Of a stretch of DNA of 8,751 nucleotides, positions 1 to 5,414 are shown piece after piece. Positions within the stretch are counted from its first letter, which is position 1, and every line of letters starts with the position of its first letter. The position numbers and the translations under genes were made by a program. The stretch lies in the NCBI GenBank assembly GCA_045593265.1, contig JAZNWH010000057.1, positions 1-8,751 of the forward strand. The letters are read 5' to 3'. Source of the DNA: RGIG8497 sp045593265 (GTDB taxonomy: Bacteria > Bacillota > Clostridia > RGIG6154). The notes under the pieces were generated by a model. That model was given only the letters and a program-made list of their open reading frames with translations, was not told the origin of the DNA and did not search any database.

Positions 1-259
1 ATTTATCGTGTATATGTTCAAAAATTGATATTGCCTCATACACATTTGAGTTGTATTTGGTTTGGAGTTCATAGTCCAAAAACTCATCAATTTTTAAATT
101 TTCTTTCAATCTGCGCAAAACTCTTATTGCATCAAACTCTACAATATCATCGTAAAAATCTGTGTTCAAATACGCTGTCAGTATCTCACCGGCAGCGTAT
201 TTATATTTCTCATTTATATACACATCGTGATTAAAAAAGTATGCTCTGAATGAAAACAT
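1..259 (-). CDS. Partial unrecognised protein, N-terminal 86 residues
   Basis: An open reading frame on the minus strand starts with ATG at 259-257. It has a strong ribosome binding site (GGAGGG) just upstream, with 4 bases between it and the ATG. The frame stays open to the window edge, giving 86 codons without a stop. The protein begins MFSFRAYFFNHDVYINEKYK and is rich in Tyr, Phe, Asp and Glu, with a charged helical middle (RVLRRLKENLKIDEFLDYEL). I see no signal peptide, membrane segment or obvious helix-turn-helix, and I do not recognise the family. It is divergent from the excisionase-like gene and shares an operator-like region with it, as repressors and accessory genes of integrative elements often do. 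A regulatory role is only a guess. The ribosome binding site and the clean frame make a real gene likely. Confidence 0.6.
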   Translation of the reverse strand, partial: MFSFRAYFFNHDVYINEKYKYAAGEILTAYLNTDFYDDIVEFDAIRVLRRLKENLKIDEFLDYELQTKYNSNVYEAISIFEHIHDK

Positions 260-321
260 ATTGCCCTCCAAAAAATTCTAAAAATAGATAATACATATTC
301 AAAAGTAGAGAATATATTTTA

Positions 322-350
322 ATTATAGAACATCTATTTACAAAATGCAA
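322..350 (-). promoter_or_regulatory. Candidate leftward promoter for the partial gene at 1-259
   Basis: Read on the minus strand, a perfect TATAAT (327-322) lies 17 bases downstream of TTGCAT (350-345), which matches the TTGACA consensus only in TTG. Transcription would start near 315 and give a leader of roughly 55 bases before the ATG at 259. The -35 lies inside the palindrome at 340-359, so one bound protein could block both this promoter and the opposing one. The call rests on motif inspection alone. Confidence 0.45.
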
Positions 351-365
351 GTATTTTGTTAAAAT
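337..365 (+). promoter_or_regulatory. Candidate promoter of the excisionase-like operon
   Basis: TTTACA (337-342, 5 of 6 to consensus) and TAAAAT (360-365, 5 of 6) are separated by exactly 17 bases. The start would be near 372, about 50 bases upstream of the ATG at 422. The spacer is almost entirely the inverted repeat at 340-359, the classic arrangement of a repressor-controlled promoter. It overlaps the oppositely directed candidate promoter at 322-350. Confidence 0.5.
340..359. repeat. Inverted repeat, likely operator between divergent genes
   Basis: ACAAAAT and ATTTTGT form perfect 7-base arms around a 6-base centre (GCAAGT). The repeat fills the spacer of the rightward promoter and covers the -35 of the leftward one. 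A dimeric repressor or an Xis-like protein is the natural candidate ligand. The surrounding DNA also carries three imperfect copies of an AAAA-TAGA-AAT motif (281-292, 301-314, 366-380). Confidence 0.45.
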
Positions 366-421
366 AAAAATAGAGAATAAACAAAATGAGTCTAACATCT
401 ATCACAAAGGAGTGATTACAA

Positions 422-628
422 ATGAAAGAATCAATCTATAAAACCTACGGTGAACTGCCTCTGTTTTTAAATGCAGATACAGTTGCAAAAGTGTTGGGAG
501 TATCCATTTCGAGTGCGTACGAATTAATGCATGAAAAAGATTTTCCGTCGCTGAAAGTTGGGAACAGATTGATTGTTCCCAAAGAGAATTTCAAACAATG
601 GGTTGAGACAAAAATTAATGTTAAGTAA
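422..628 (+). CDS. Excisionase-family helix-turn-helix DNA-binding protein
   Basis: This is a 68-aa protein with the HTH_17/excisionase layout. After a short N-terminal arm, residues 15-35 (FLNADTVAKVLGVSISSAYE) form the helix-turn-helix. A short wing follows with the typical phrase FPSLKVGNRLIVPKENFKQW (41-60), in which a basic loop precedes the strand. Small proteins of this family act as recombination directionality factors (Xis) or as regulators in integrative elements; they bind and bend attachment-site DNA. The ribosome binding site AAAGGAGTGA (406-415) fits the ATG at 422. Upstream is a repressor-type promoter; 16 bases downstream the next gene begins, so the three genes to 1456 look like one operon. 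An integrase 1.4 kb away supports an Xis or regulatory role, but which of the two cannot be read from sequence. Confidence 0.85.
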   Translation: MKESIYKTYGELPLFLNADTVAKVLGVSISSAYELMHEKDFPSLKVGNRLIVPKENFKQWVETKINVK

Positions 629-644
629 GAGGTGAATTTACACT

Positions 645-1019
645 ATGAAAACATATGAATTTAAAGATTATTTGAAGAGAACTTTCTATCATCCATCAAC
701 AAATATTGAATTTCCCAATGGTAGACTAAAAACATTTTCTCGACACGTAATAAGTCGGTTGTGGGATATGCAAGAATTCAAGGTTGGAGATAAAACTTAC
801 ACCAATCCTGAAATAAGATACATACTTTCAGAGAGAATGATGCCTGAACATTTGGACAGTGCAATTAAAATATTTGTAAGATTGAATCGAAAATTTGGAT
901 TGGAGATTTTGATGTATTTAATTATTCTTTGTGTCATAAATGAGGATGGGTTGATGAAATTACTTGCAGAGTATGATTTGAAATATCCAAATAAAAATTC
1001 AAAAGGAGGAGCAGCATGA
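645..1019 (+). CDS. Unrecognised 124-aa protein of the integrative element
   Basis: The ATG at 645 follows a clear ribosome binding site (AAGAGGTGA, 627-635), and the gene ends in an ATGA overlap with the next gene, so translational coupling is likely. The first two thirds are charged and look soluble (FKDYLKRTFYHPSTNIEFPN, then GRLKTFSRHVISRLWDMQEF). Residues 91-105 (LMYLIILCVINEDGL) form one short hydrophobic stretch, too brief to be a sure membrane helix. I see no catalytic motif and cannot assign a family. Its place between an excisionase-like protein and an HTH protein suggests a role in maintenance, replication or regulation of the element. Coding status is well supported by spacing, ribosome binding site and overlap. 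Confidence 0.75.
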   Translation: MKTYEFKDYLKRTFYHPSTNIEFPNGRLKTFSRHVISRLWDMQEFKVGDKTYTNPEIRYILSERMMPEHLDSAIKIFVRLNRKFGLEILMYLIILCVINEDGLMKLLAEYDLKYPNKNSKGGAA

Positions 1020-1456
1020 ATTATTTATATAAGCAACAAAACAAATTAAGTAATAAGTTTATATTACCAAACTGTATTATGCAATTGGATTTGAGTACAA
1101 CGGCACTGGCAATATATTTTTATCTCATATATATCGAGGACAGAAAAACTTATCAGTGCTATCCAAGTTATAAAACTATCGGCAAAGCTCTTAATATTAA
1201 AAGTGTAAATACGGTTAGTAAATATGTAAAAGAGCTTGAAGATAAATGCTTAATTTATACCGAACCTACAGAAGTTATTCTGAAAGACGGTAAGAGGAGA
1301 AACGGCAACCTGAAATATACAATCCGTCCAATACAGGATGCAGTTGAATATTATCATCAAAAGCAGATGAAAAGAGCCGAACAAGAGACAGTGCTGAAAA
1401 AAGCCCAAAGGAGTATTGATGAATACAACACAAGGAATCCGAAAGTATCTGCATAA
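1016..1456 (+). CDS. Winged-helix HTH protein, replication/partition-module type
   Basis: This is a 146-aa protein. Residues 14-40 (KFILPNCIMQLDLSTTALAI and onward) lead into a helix-turn-helix at about 47-85, where PSYKTIGKALNIKSVNTVSK gives the recognition region and YVKELEDKCLIYTEPT the wing. This is the HTH_36-type fold seen in plasmid and phage replication initiators and in small regulators of Firmicutes integrative elements. A basic, coiled-coil-prone tail follows (about 108-140, YYHQKQMKRAEQETVLKKAQ). It is shorter than full RepA-type initiators, so it may be a truncated initiator, a plasmid-copy-type regulator or a partition adaptor. The ribosome binding site AGGAGGA (1004-1010) is strong and the start overlaps the preceding stop. 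The possible cis-acting region at 1457-1957 lies immediately downstream and could contain its binding sites. Confidence 0.75.
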   Translation: MNYLYKQQNKLSNKFILPNCIMQLDLSTTALAIYFYLIYIEDRKTYQCYPSYKTIGKALNIKSVNTVSKYVKELEDKCLIYTEPTEVILKDGKRRNGNLKYTIRPIQDAVEYYHQKQMKRAEQETVLKKAQRSIDEYNTRNPKVSA

Positions 1457-1817
1457 ATTATTTATCGGTTTGAACGCAACCGTAACAGCAGGTTTTAAAG
1501 TAAAAATCTTGTGGTAAGGTAGTTACACTACTATGAAAAGTTAATCGCTTGTACCCACCAAATAAACCGCGTGATAAGGTCGAAGAATCGATTCTGCAAC
1601 TAATTGGAACAGAACTGTCGTAGATATTGGAAAATGAAATGCAAGGTATAGGATAATACATCATAAAGGAACGTAAAGTTACGCATACAAAATAAATACT
1701 GTGAAAATGATAAAATTGCCGCATGAAAATGGGCTCAATTTGACCGGAAAATCGGCGGAATAAATTGAAGCAGGAAAAAGCATTGGTGTCGTAGAACGCC
1801 TCCAGTGCGGTCAAACA

Positions 1818-1838
1818 CCGACCGGCAGTGCCGTTCGG
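1818..1838. repeat. 21-base imperfect palindrome in the GC-rich region
   Basis: The arms CCGACCGGCA and TGCCGTTCGG surround a single central G; 9 of 10 positions pair and the core CGGCAGTGCCG is perfect. It stands out in an AT-rich region and could extrude as a cruciform, fold as a stem when single-stranded, or bind a dimer. Confidence 0.6.
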
Positions 1839-1840
1839 GA

Positions 1841-1877
1841 TGGTGCTAAAAATGATGGGTTGGTGCTGTTTTGGTGA
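1841..1877 (+). repeat. Short direct repeats with 20-base period
   Basis: TGGTGCT occurs at 1841-1847 and 1861-1867, followed by the related TTGGTGA at 1871-1877. The exact 20-base step puts the first two copies on nearly the same face of the helix, as in small iteron or relaxosome-binding arrays. The copies are short, so chance is not excluded. Confidence 0.35.
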
Positions 1878-1970
1878 AAATGGCTGAGTTTTCGGCGAGG
1901 CTTCGCCATTCATGTGGTGTTTTTGGCGGTGTCGAGGATAATTTTGAGAAATTTGCTACTAAATTAAATA

Positions 1971-2000
1971 TTGACATCTATCAAAAATCCTTCGTAGACT
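1971..2000 (+). promoter_or_regulatory. Candidate integrase promoter
   Basis: A perfect -35 TTGACA (1971-1976) is followed after 18 bases by TAGACT (1995-2000, 4 of 6). The start would be near 2007, about 55 bases before the chosen integrase ATG. The last bases of the -35 belong to ACATCTATCA (1974-1983), a 10-mer that also occurs upstream of the excisionase-like gene at 395-404. A shared regulator for both genes is therefore plausible. Confidence 0.45.
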
Positions 2001-2061
2001 TATGAGAATTTCTGTGGTATGTTTGTGTTGTAAAAATAACTGTAAAAAGGGGAGTGAAATA

Positions 2062-3276
2062 ATGAGGAGAAAACTACTTACAAACGGAAATGTGTTCAAG
2101 AGAACAGATGGTCGTTGGTGCGGGGTTGTATGGTATATGGACGAGCAAGGCAATCGAAAAAGGAAATCTTTCTCAGGCACAACCAAGCAGGAAGCGAATA
2201 AGAAAATAACCTCATACATAACGGAATTTGAAAACACAATAGAAGAATCAGATGAAAGTAAGAAACTGCTTAAAGACAGCATACAGAATTGGCTTGAAAC
2301 ATTTAAATTTCCATCAGTAGAACGAACCACCTATGACAGAATAGAATGCACGGCAATAAATCAAGTATATCCTATACTCGGAGATAAGGTAGTCGGCGAC
2401 ATTGTAGCAGCTGATATAAAAAATCTGCTGAATCACTGGATGAACGAAGACTTATCCTTCTCTACAGTAAAAAAAGCCTATGTACTGCTGAATGAATATT
2501 TCAGGACAATGTACCTTGAGGAAATGATAAACAAAAATCCAATGGATAATGTGGAGATGATAAAGAAAGTAAACTTCCTGTCAGCACAAGGTAAAGAAAA
2601 CCTGCCTGAGTGTGAAACAGTAACTATATTTGACGAAGATGAACTCAAAAGATTCAAGAAAGAAATATATGCGACATACTCAAACGGAGAAAGAAAGTAT
2701 AAACAAGCTGCTGCATATATATTGATGCTTAATACCGGATTAAGGCCCGGAGAAGCACTCGGACTAAAAAACAGCGACATAGACCTCGATAACAAACAAA
2801 TGCACATACAGAATTCTGTTAAAGAGATATACAATCGGGAGGGAACCAAAGCTACAGGCGGAAGAACATCTAAGGTTGGGAAAACAAAAACGAAGACAAG
2901 TAAACGAACAGTACCGCTGAATGATACCGCAATAAAGGCAATAAAAGAGCTGAGAGAAGAACACTACTTCGGTGAAGACACACCGCTGATATGTGATGAG
3001 AATGTAAACTACACAAAACCTGTAAACTTCCGAAAAAGATTCTACAGAATACTCAATTCCGCCAACATAGAAACAAAAGGTCTCCACTCGCTACGCCACA
3101 CTTTTGCCACCAACTTGGTAAACGGAATAAAGCAACCAAACGGCACGATAAAAGCACTCAGCCCAAAGCAAGTAGCAGACATACTTGGACACACTACATC
3201 GCAAATAACCGAGATGTACTATGTAAAGAAAGATACATCAAGATTAAATGGAATCACAGACGGATTTGAAATATAA
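2062..3276 (+). CDS. Tyrosine-family site-specific integrase
   Basis: This 404-aa recombinase would integrate and excise the mobile element by strand exchange at attachment sites. The ATG at 2062 is preferred over an in-frame ATG at 2002: a good ribosome binding site (GGGGAGTG) precedes it, and MRRKLLTNGNVFKRTDGRWC starts the normal N-terminal arm-binding domain. A SAM-like core-binding domain covers about 70-160. The catalytic domain shows Arg228 (NTGLRPGEAL), a Lys-rich beta hairpin (TKTKTSKRTVPL, 275-286), His342 and Arg345 (HSLRHTF), His377 (ILGHTT), and the nucleophilic Tyr at 386 or 387 (ITEMYYVKKD). The full catalytic set and usual length mean it is probably functional. It is the last gene of the element here, next to a cluster of inverted repeats where an attachment site is expected. 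It is the large Tn916/phage-type Int rather than a XerC/D housekeeping enzyme. Confidence 0.95.
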   Translation: MRRKLLTNGNVFKRTDGRWCGVVWYMDEQGNRKRKSFSGTTKQEANKKITSYITEFENTIEESDESKKLLKDSIQNWLETFKFPSVERTTYDRIECTAINQVYPILGDKVVGDIVAADIKNLLNHWMNEDLSFSTVKKAYVLLNEYFRTMYLEEMINKNPMDNVEMIKKVNFLSAQGKENLPECETVTIFDEDELKRFKKEIYATYSNGERKYKQAAAYILMLNTGLRPGEALGLKNSDIDLDNKQMHIQNSVKEIYNREGTKATGGRTSKVGKTKTKTSKRTVPLNDTAIKAIKELREEHYFGEDTPLICDENVNYTKPVNFRKRFYRILNSANIETKGLHSLRHTFATNLVNGIKQPNGTIKALSPKQVADILGHTTSQITEMYYVKKDTSRLNGITDGFEI

Positions 3277-3332
3277 TTAATGCGCACAGGAATTTCATAA
3301 AATAAAATCTCTTAAAGTTAAAGATCTGTTGT

Positions 3333-3370
3333 TGTGTGACAGAGCAGAGTAAAATCTGCTATATCACACA
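3333..3370. repeat. 15-base-arm hairpin downstream of the integrase
   Basis: The arms 3333-3347 (TGTGTGACAGAGCAG) and 3356-3370 pair at 13 of 15 positions around an 8-base loop. No T-tract follows, so it is a poor rho-independent terminator. The position 57 bases after the integrase stop fits an attachment region with recombinase or accessory-protein sites. Confidence 0.55.
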
Positions 3371-3399
3371 TATGGTGTGAAAATATAGTTATGTAACTA
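3364..3399. repeat. Two further inverted repeats, possible attachment-site core
   Basis: TCACAC-ATATG-GTGTGA (3364-3380) is perfect and shares its left arm with the preceding hairpin, so TGTGA-type half-sites occur three times in 50 bases. TAGTTA-TG-TAACTA (3386-3399) is a second perfect repeat, right before the chromosomal pseudogene. Tyrosine recombinase cores are short inverted arms around a crossover spacer, so either could be the core. The partner end of the element is outside the window, so the direct repeat that would prove it cannot be seen. Confidence 0.35.
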
Positions 3400-3443
3400 C
3401 AAGCGAATTAGATCCTCGGAAGTATTTTTTGAAAAATGTTTGA

Positions 3444-4029
3444 TTAACGGTTACTGTTTTTTCTTATTTGAGAAGGCGCAAACCCTGTTTTTTTAATACA
3501 AATGTAAAATAGGGGATAGTTTCAAATCCACATTCTGTTGCAATTTCCGAGATTTTTTTGTAAGTTGTTTTCAAAAGATTTTTTGCTTCGGTGCAACGGA
3601 CTTGGCGTAAATAATCGTTAATTGTTATTTATGTCTGTTCTTTGAAAAGTCGGCAGAAATAGAACTTGTTGAAGCAGATCGCGTCTGCTACAACATCGAT
3701 CGTAATTTTCTTCATATAGTGTTTTTGTATATATTTCATTGCATTTTTAACAGAGTCATCCAGTTCTTTTTTTGTGCCGGGTTTAAATAGTTTTTATACA
3801 AATAAGTCATTAATAACAATAATGTTGTACGCAGAGCAACTTCGCAATAGTCATCTTTATTGAAAAACTCCATTTTTAGCTCTTTAACATAGTTGATTGC
3901 ATTTTCATTTAAAATGGTTTCATCGAATTCATATTTATCCAGATTAATTCCCGAGTCTTTCAAAAATTTAGCACTAATAATATGTTGTAGGTTTATTCGT
4001 AATAAATTTGTGAATATGCTTTGAATTGA
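3444..4029 (-). pseudogene. Degenerate AraC-family transcriptional regulator
   Basis: The minus strand encodes most of an AraC regulator in broken pieces. The linker and ligand-domain end is readable from about 4029 (SIQSIFTNLLRINLQHIISA). The two DNA-binding helices follow: KNAMKYIQKHYMKKITIDVV with CFNKFYFCRLFKEQT, then RCTEAKNLLKTTYKKISEIA with TECGFETIPYF, ending in TGFAPSQIRKNSNR and a stop at 3446-3444. Three lesions are visible: a frameshift at a T7 run (3767-3773), an in-frame TAA at 3631-3629, and a frameshift at a second T7 run (3488-3494). The N-terminal sensor domain is not recognisable in one frame. AraC proteins usually regulate sugar or stress genes, so it may once have regulated the adjacent divergent polyol operon. 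It lies beside the integrative element's end but is not cut by it. Confidence 0.85.
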
Positions 4030-4096
4030 TTAAGAGAGACGGAACAAATTAAATGGTAAAAACGAAGGTGTATTTTTTGTTTTATAAAAATAACCC

Positions 4097-4128
4097 CTGT
4101 TTTATATTCAATTTTTGTTGAAAAACAG
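4097..4128. promoter_or_regulatory. Interrupted palindrome upstream of the SorC promoter, possible operator
   Basis: CTGTTT (4097-4102) pairs with AAACAG (4123-4128), and TTCAA (4107-4111) pairs with TTGAA (4118-4122), leaving a 4-base bulge. It ends 11 bases before the -35 of the SorC-operon promoter. SorC-family regulators often autoregulate from palindromes near their own promoter, so this is a reasonable operator candidate, though not proven. Confidence 0.3.
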
Positions 4129-4139
4129 TGCATTTTCCC

Positions 4140-4168
4140 TTGAATCTAAAACATAAATAATGTAGAAT
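4140..4168 (+). promoter_or_regulatory. Sigma-A type promoter of the SorC/polyol operon
   Basis: TTGAAT (4140-4145, 4 of 6) and TAGAAT (4163-4168, 5 of 6) are separated by the ideal 17 bases. The start would be near 4175, giving a leader of about 25 bases with the ribosome binding site AGAGG at 4185-4189. Confidence 0.6.
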
Positions 4169-4198
4169 ATGTTTATGATTATGTAGAGGTATATAAAA

Positions 4199-5143
4199 AT
4201 GAAAAAGATTATTGATGATACCCGATTAATGGTAAAGACTTGCGATTTGTATTACAATGAAAAGAAAAATCAACAGCAAATTGCAGATATTCTAAATATA
4301 TCTTATCCCACAGTATCACGATTGTTGAACAGTGCGATGAAGAAAAATATTGTAAATATAACAATCAGCAATCTGGATACCGTTAAGTATTGGGATTTGG
4401 AGCAACAAATCAAAAAAATATATGGTCTTCGAGATGTAATGATTGTTGATTATAACGAGAATGATCTTGAAGGAAAACGCATTCTTGGGTGTGCTGCGTC
4501 AAAATATCTGGATAGCATCCTGTCTGCGGGAGATAAAGTGGGAATTTCTATGGGATCCACCTTGTATAATATGGCGCATGCCTCAATCACACGTACTACA
4601 AATAATGTTACTTTTGTACCGCTTGTGGGAGGAATGGGACGGTTAAGAACAGAACTGCATTCTAATCACCTTGCAGAAACCTTGGCAAAAAGGTATGGTG
4701 GTAGCTATTTGCCTCTATATGCGCCGGCACGTGTATCAAATAGAATAGTGCGTCGTGAATTGAAGAATGAGCCCGGTGTATCAGAAGTACTTGCAATGCA
4801 AAAAGAGCTTTCGATAGCGATGGTAGGAATAGGTTATCCAAATGATAATTCATCAATAAAAGCTACAGGCTATTACAAGGATAATGAAATACAGTCGCTT
4901 TTAAAACGAAATGTTGCAGGCGAGATTTGTATGCAGTTTTATGATATTTCAGGGAATACATCGCTATACAAAAATGACAATACCGTTATTGGTATTAATC
5001 TTAATATGTTAAAAAAAATCCCATATTCCGTGGCTATTACCGGAGGTATTGATAAAATCCCAGCTATTATAGGTGCAATTAAGGGAAAGTATATAAATGT
5101 TTTAATTACAGACTATCAGTGTGCAAAGGGGTTAATAAGATAG
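4199..5143 (+). CDS. SorC-family sugar-binding transcriptional regulator
   Basis: This 314-aa protein has the normal SorC/CggR size and layout. A sigma-70-like helix-turn-helix covers about 24-46 (NQQQIADILNISYPTVSRLL). The sugar-phosphate-binding domain runs from about 65 to the end, with the signature KVGISMGSTLYNMA (113-126), FVPLVGGMGRLRTELHSNHL (139-158) and the C-terminal SVAITGGIDKIPAIIGAIKG (277-296). Such regulators bind a phosphorylated sugar or polyol and control the operon they head. Here the gene is first in a unit with an AraM-type dehydrogenase and an RpiB-family isomerase, so the effector is probably an intermediate of that pathway. Start: ATG 4199, 9 bases after AGAGG, beneath a good promoter. 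DeoR is a functional analogue but has a different fold. The family call is secure; activator or repressor status and ligand are unknown. Confidence 0.92.
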   Translation: MKKIIDDTRLMVKTCDLYYNEKKNQQQIADILNISYPTVSRLLNSAMKKNIVNITISNLDTVKYWDLEQQIKKIYGLRDVMIVDYNENDLEGKRILGCAASKYLDSILSAGDKVGISMGSTLYNMAHASITRTTNNVTFVPLVGGMGRLRTELHSNHLAETLAKRYGGSYLPLYAPARVSNRIVRRELKNEPGVSEVLAMQKELSIAMVGIGYPNDNSSIKATGYYKDNEIQSLLKRNVAGEICMQFYDISGNTSLYKNDNTVIGINLNMLKKIPYSVAITGGIDKIPAIIGAIKGKYINVLITDYQCAKGLIR

Positions 5144-5161
5144 TAAAAACGGAGGAGTATG

Positions 5162-5365
5162 ATGAGTATTGATGGCGAGGAATGGGTTTTGTGTCCTGTA
5201 TGTAACAACAAAACCAGGATAAAAATACGGCAAGATACTGTTTTGGAAAAATTCCCTTTGTTTTGCCCTAAGTGTAAATCCAATACTCTTATAAATGCGA
5301 AAAAATTAAAAATCGAAATAATTAAAGAGCCAGATGCTAAAAGACACAGAGCCGATACTACTTAA
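5162..5365 (+). CDS. Cysteine-rich KTR-domain small protein (zinc-ribbon-like)
   Basis: This is a 67-aa protein with two CxxC knuckles, C11-C14 (VLCPVCNNKTR) and C35-C38 (LFCPKCKSNT), the pattern of the Cys-rich KTR family (the KTR tripeptide is at 17-19). The knuckles probably bind one zinc. The family is common in Clostridia, often near mobile or accessory genes, and its function is unknown to me. An ATG at 5159 is also in frame, but the one at 5162 is better spaced from GGAGG (5151-5155). From memory, relatives usually end EPDAKTQSR; here EPDAK is followed by RHRADTT, as two extra A residues near 5339-5342 would produce, so the tail may be frameshifted. The 3' end forms the left arm of a terminator-like hairpin and the stop lies in its loop. 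It sits 18 bases after the regulator gene. Confidence 0.8.
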   Translation: MSIDGEEWVLCPVCNNKTRIKIRQDTVLEKFPLFCPKCKSNTLINAKKLKIEIIKEPDAKRHRADTT

Positions 5366-5391
5366 CAGTTATATGGGTTCAGTGTCTTTTA
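5338..5391 (+). terminator. Terminator-like hairpin overlapping the KTR gene end, possible attenuator
   Basis: TAAAAGACAC (5338-5347) pairs perfectly with GTGTCTTTTA (5382-5391). After one A-A mismatch the stem continues as GAGCC (5349-5353) with GGTTC (5376-5380), including one G-T pair. A T-rich stretch within and after the right arm (TTTTATTT) completes a rho-independent terminator shape. The KTR stop codon (5363-5365) lies in the 22-base loop. A ribosome finishing the KTR gene would cover the left arm and could prevent folding, so translation of KTR may decide whether transcription reaches the dehydrogenase and isomerase. The structure is seen; the attenuation is inferred. Confidence 0.6.
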
Positions 5392-5414
5392 TTTATAAAA
5401 GAGGAGAGATTATT

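Larger units (their letters stand above)
1457..1957. other. Gene-free, repeat-rich region, candidate oriT or replication origin
   Basis: About 500 bases lie between the HTH gene and the integrase promoter with no ORF that I would call a gene. The second half (roughly 1730-1935) is clearly richer in G and C than its neighbours. It holds a near-perfect 21-base palindrome (1818-1838), a hairpin GGCGA-GGCT-TCGCC (1894-1907), and TGGTGCT repeated at 1841 and 1861, exactly 20 bases apart, with a third related TTGGTGA at 1871. Hairpins plus short direct repeats next to a replication-type protein are typical of origins of transfer or replication on mobile elements. No nick site is recognised, so the function is inferred. 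Confidence 0.4.

Noticed and set aside
25..234. 69-codon plus-strand ORF at the window start
   Set aside because: It is antisense to the better supported minus-strand gene, lacks a ribosome binding site and has a His/Ser/Leu-rich composition typical of shadow frames.
1458..1913. 151-codon minus-strand ORF opposite the GC-rich region
   Set aside because: No ribosome binding site before its ATG, a Cys/Ser/Phe/Ile-rich composition without domain pattern, and it lies over the palindrome and direct repeats. More likely a chance frame over a cis-acting region.
2002..2061. N-terminal extension of the integrase from ATG 2002
   Set aside because: The extension (Cys/Asn/Lys-rich, no ribosome binding site) is unlike integrase N-termini; ATG 2062 has a strong site and starts the normal domain. 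The mapped promoter candidate would also start transcription after 2002.
3736..3963. 75-codon minus-strand ORF as an independent small gene
   Set aside because: It is a fragment of the broken AraC regulator: its frame runs on upstream of 3963, and homology continues past its stop in the next frame.
5334..5414. Extension of the dehydrogenase upstream to 5334, overlapping the KTR gene
   Set aside because: It reads through the terminator hairpin and has no ribosome binding site; ATG 5415 has a well placed GAGGAG.
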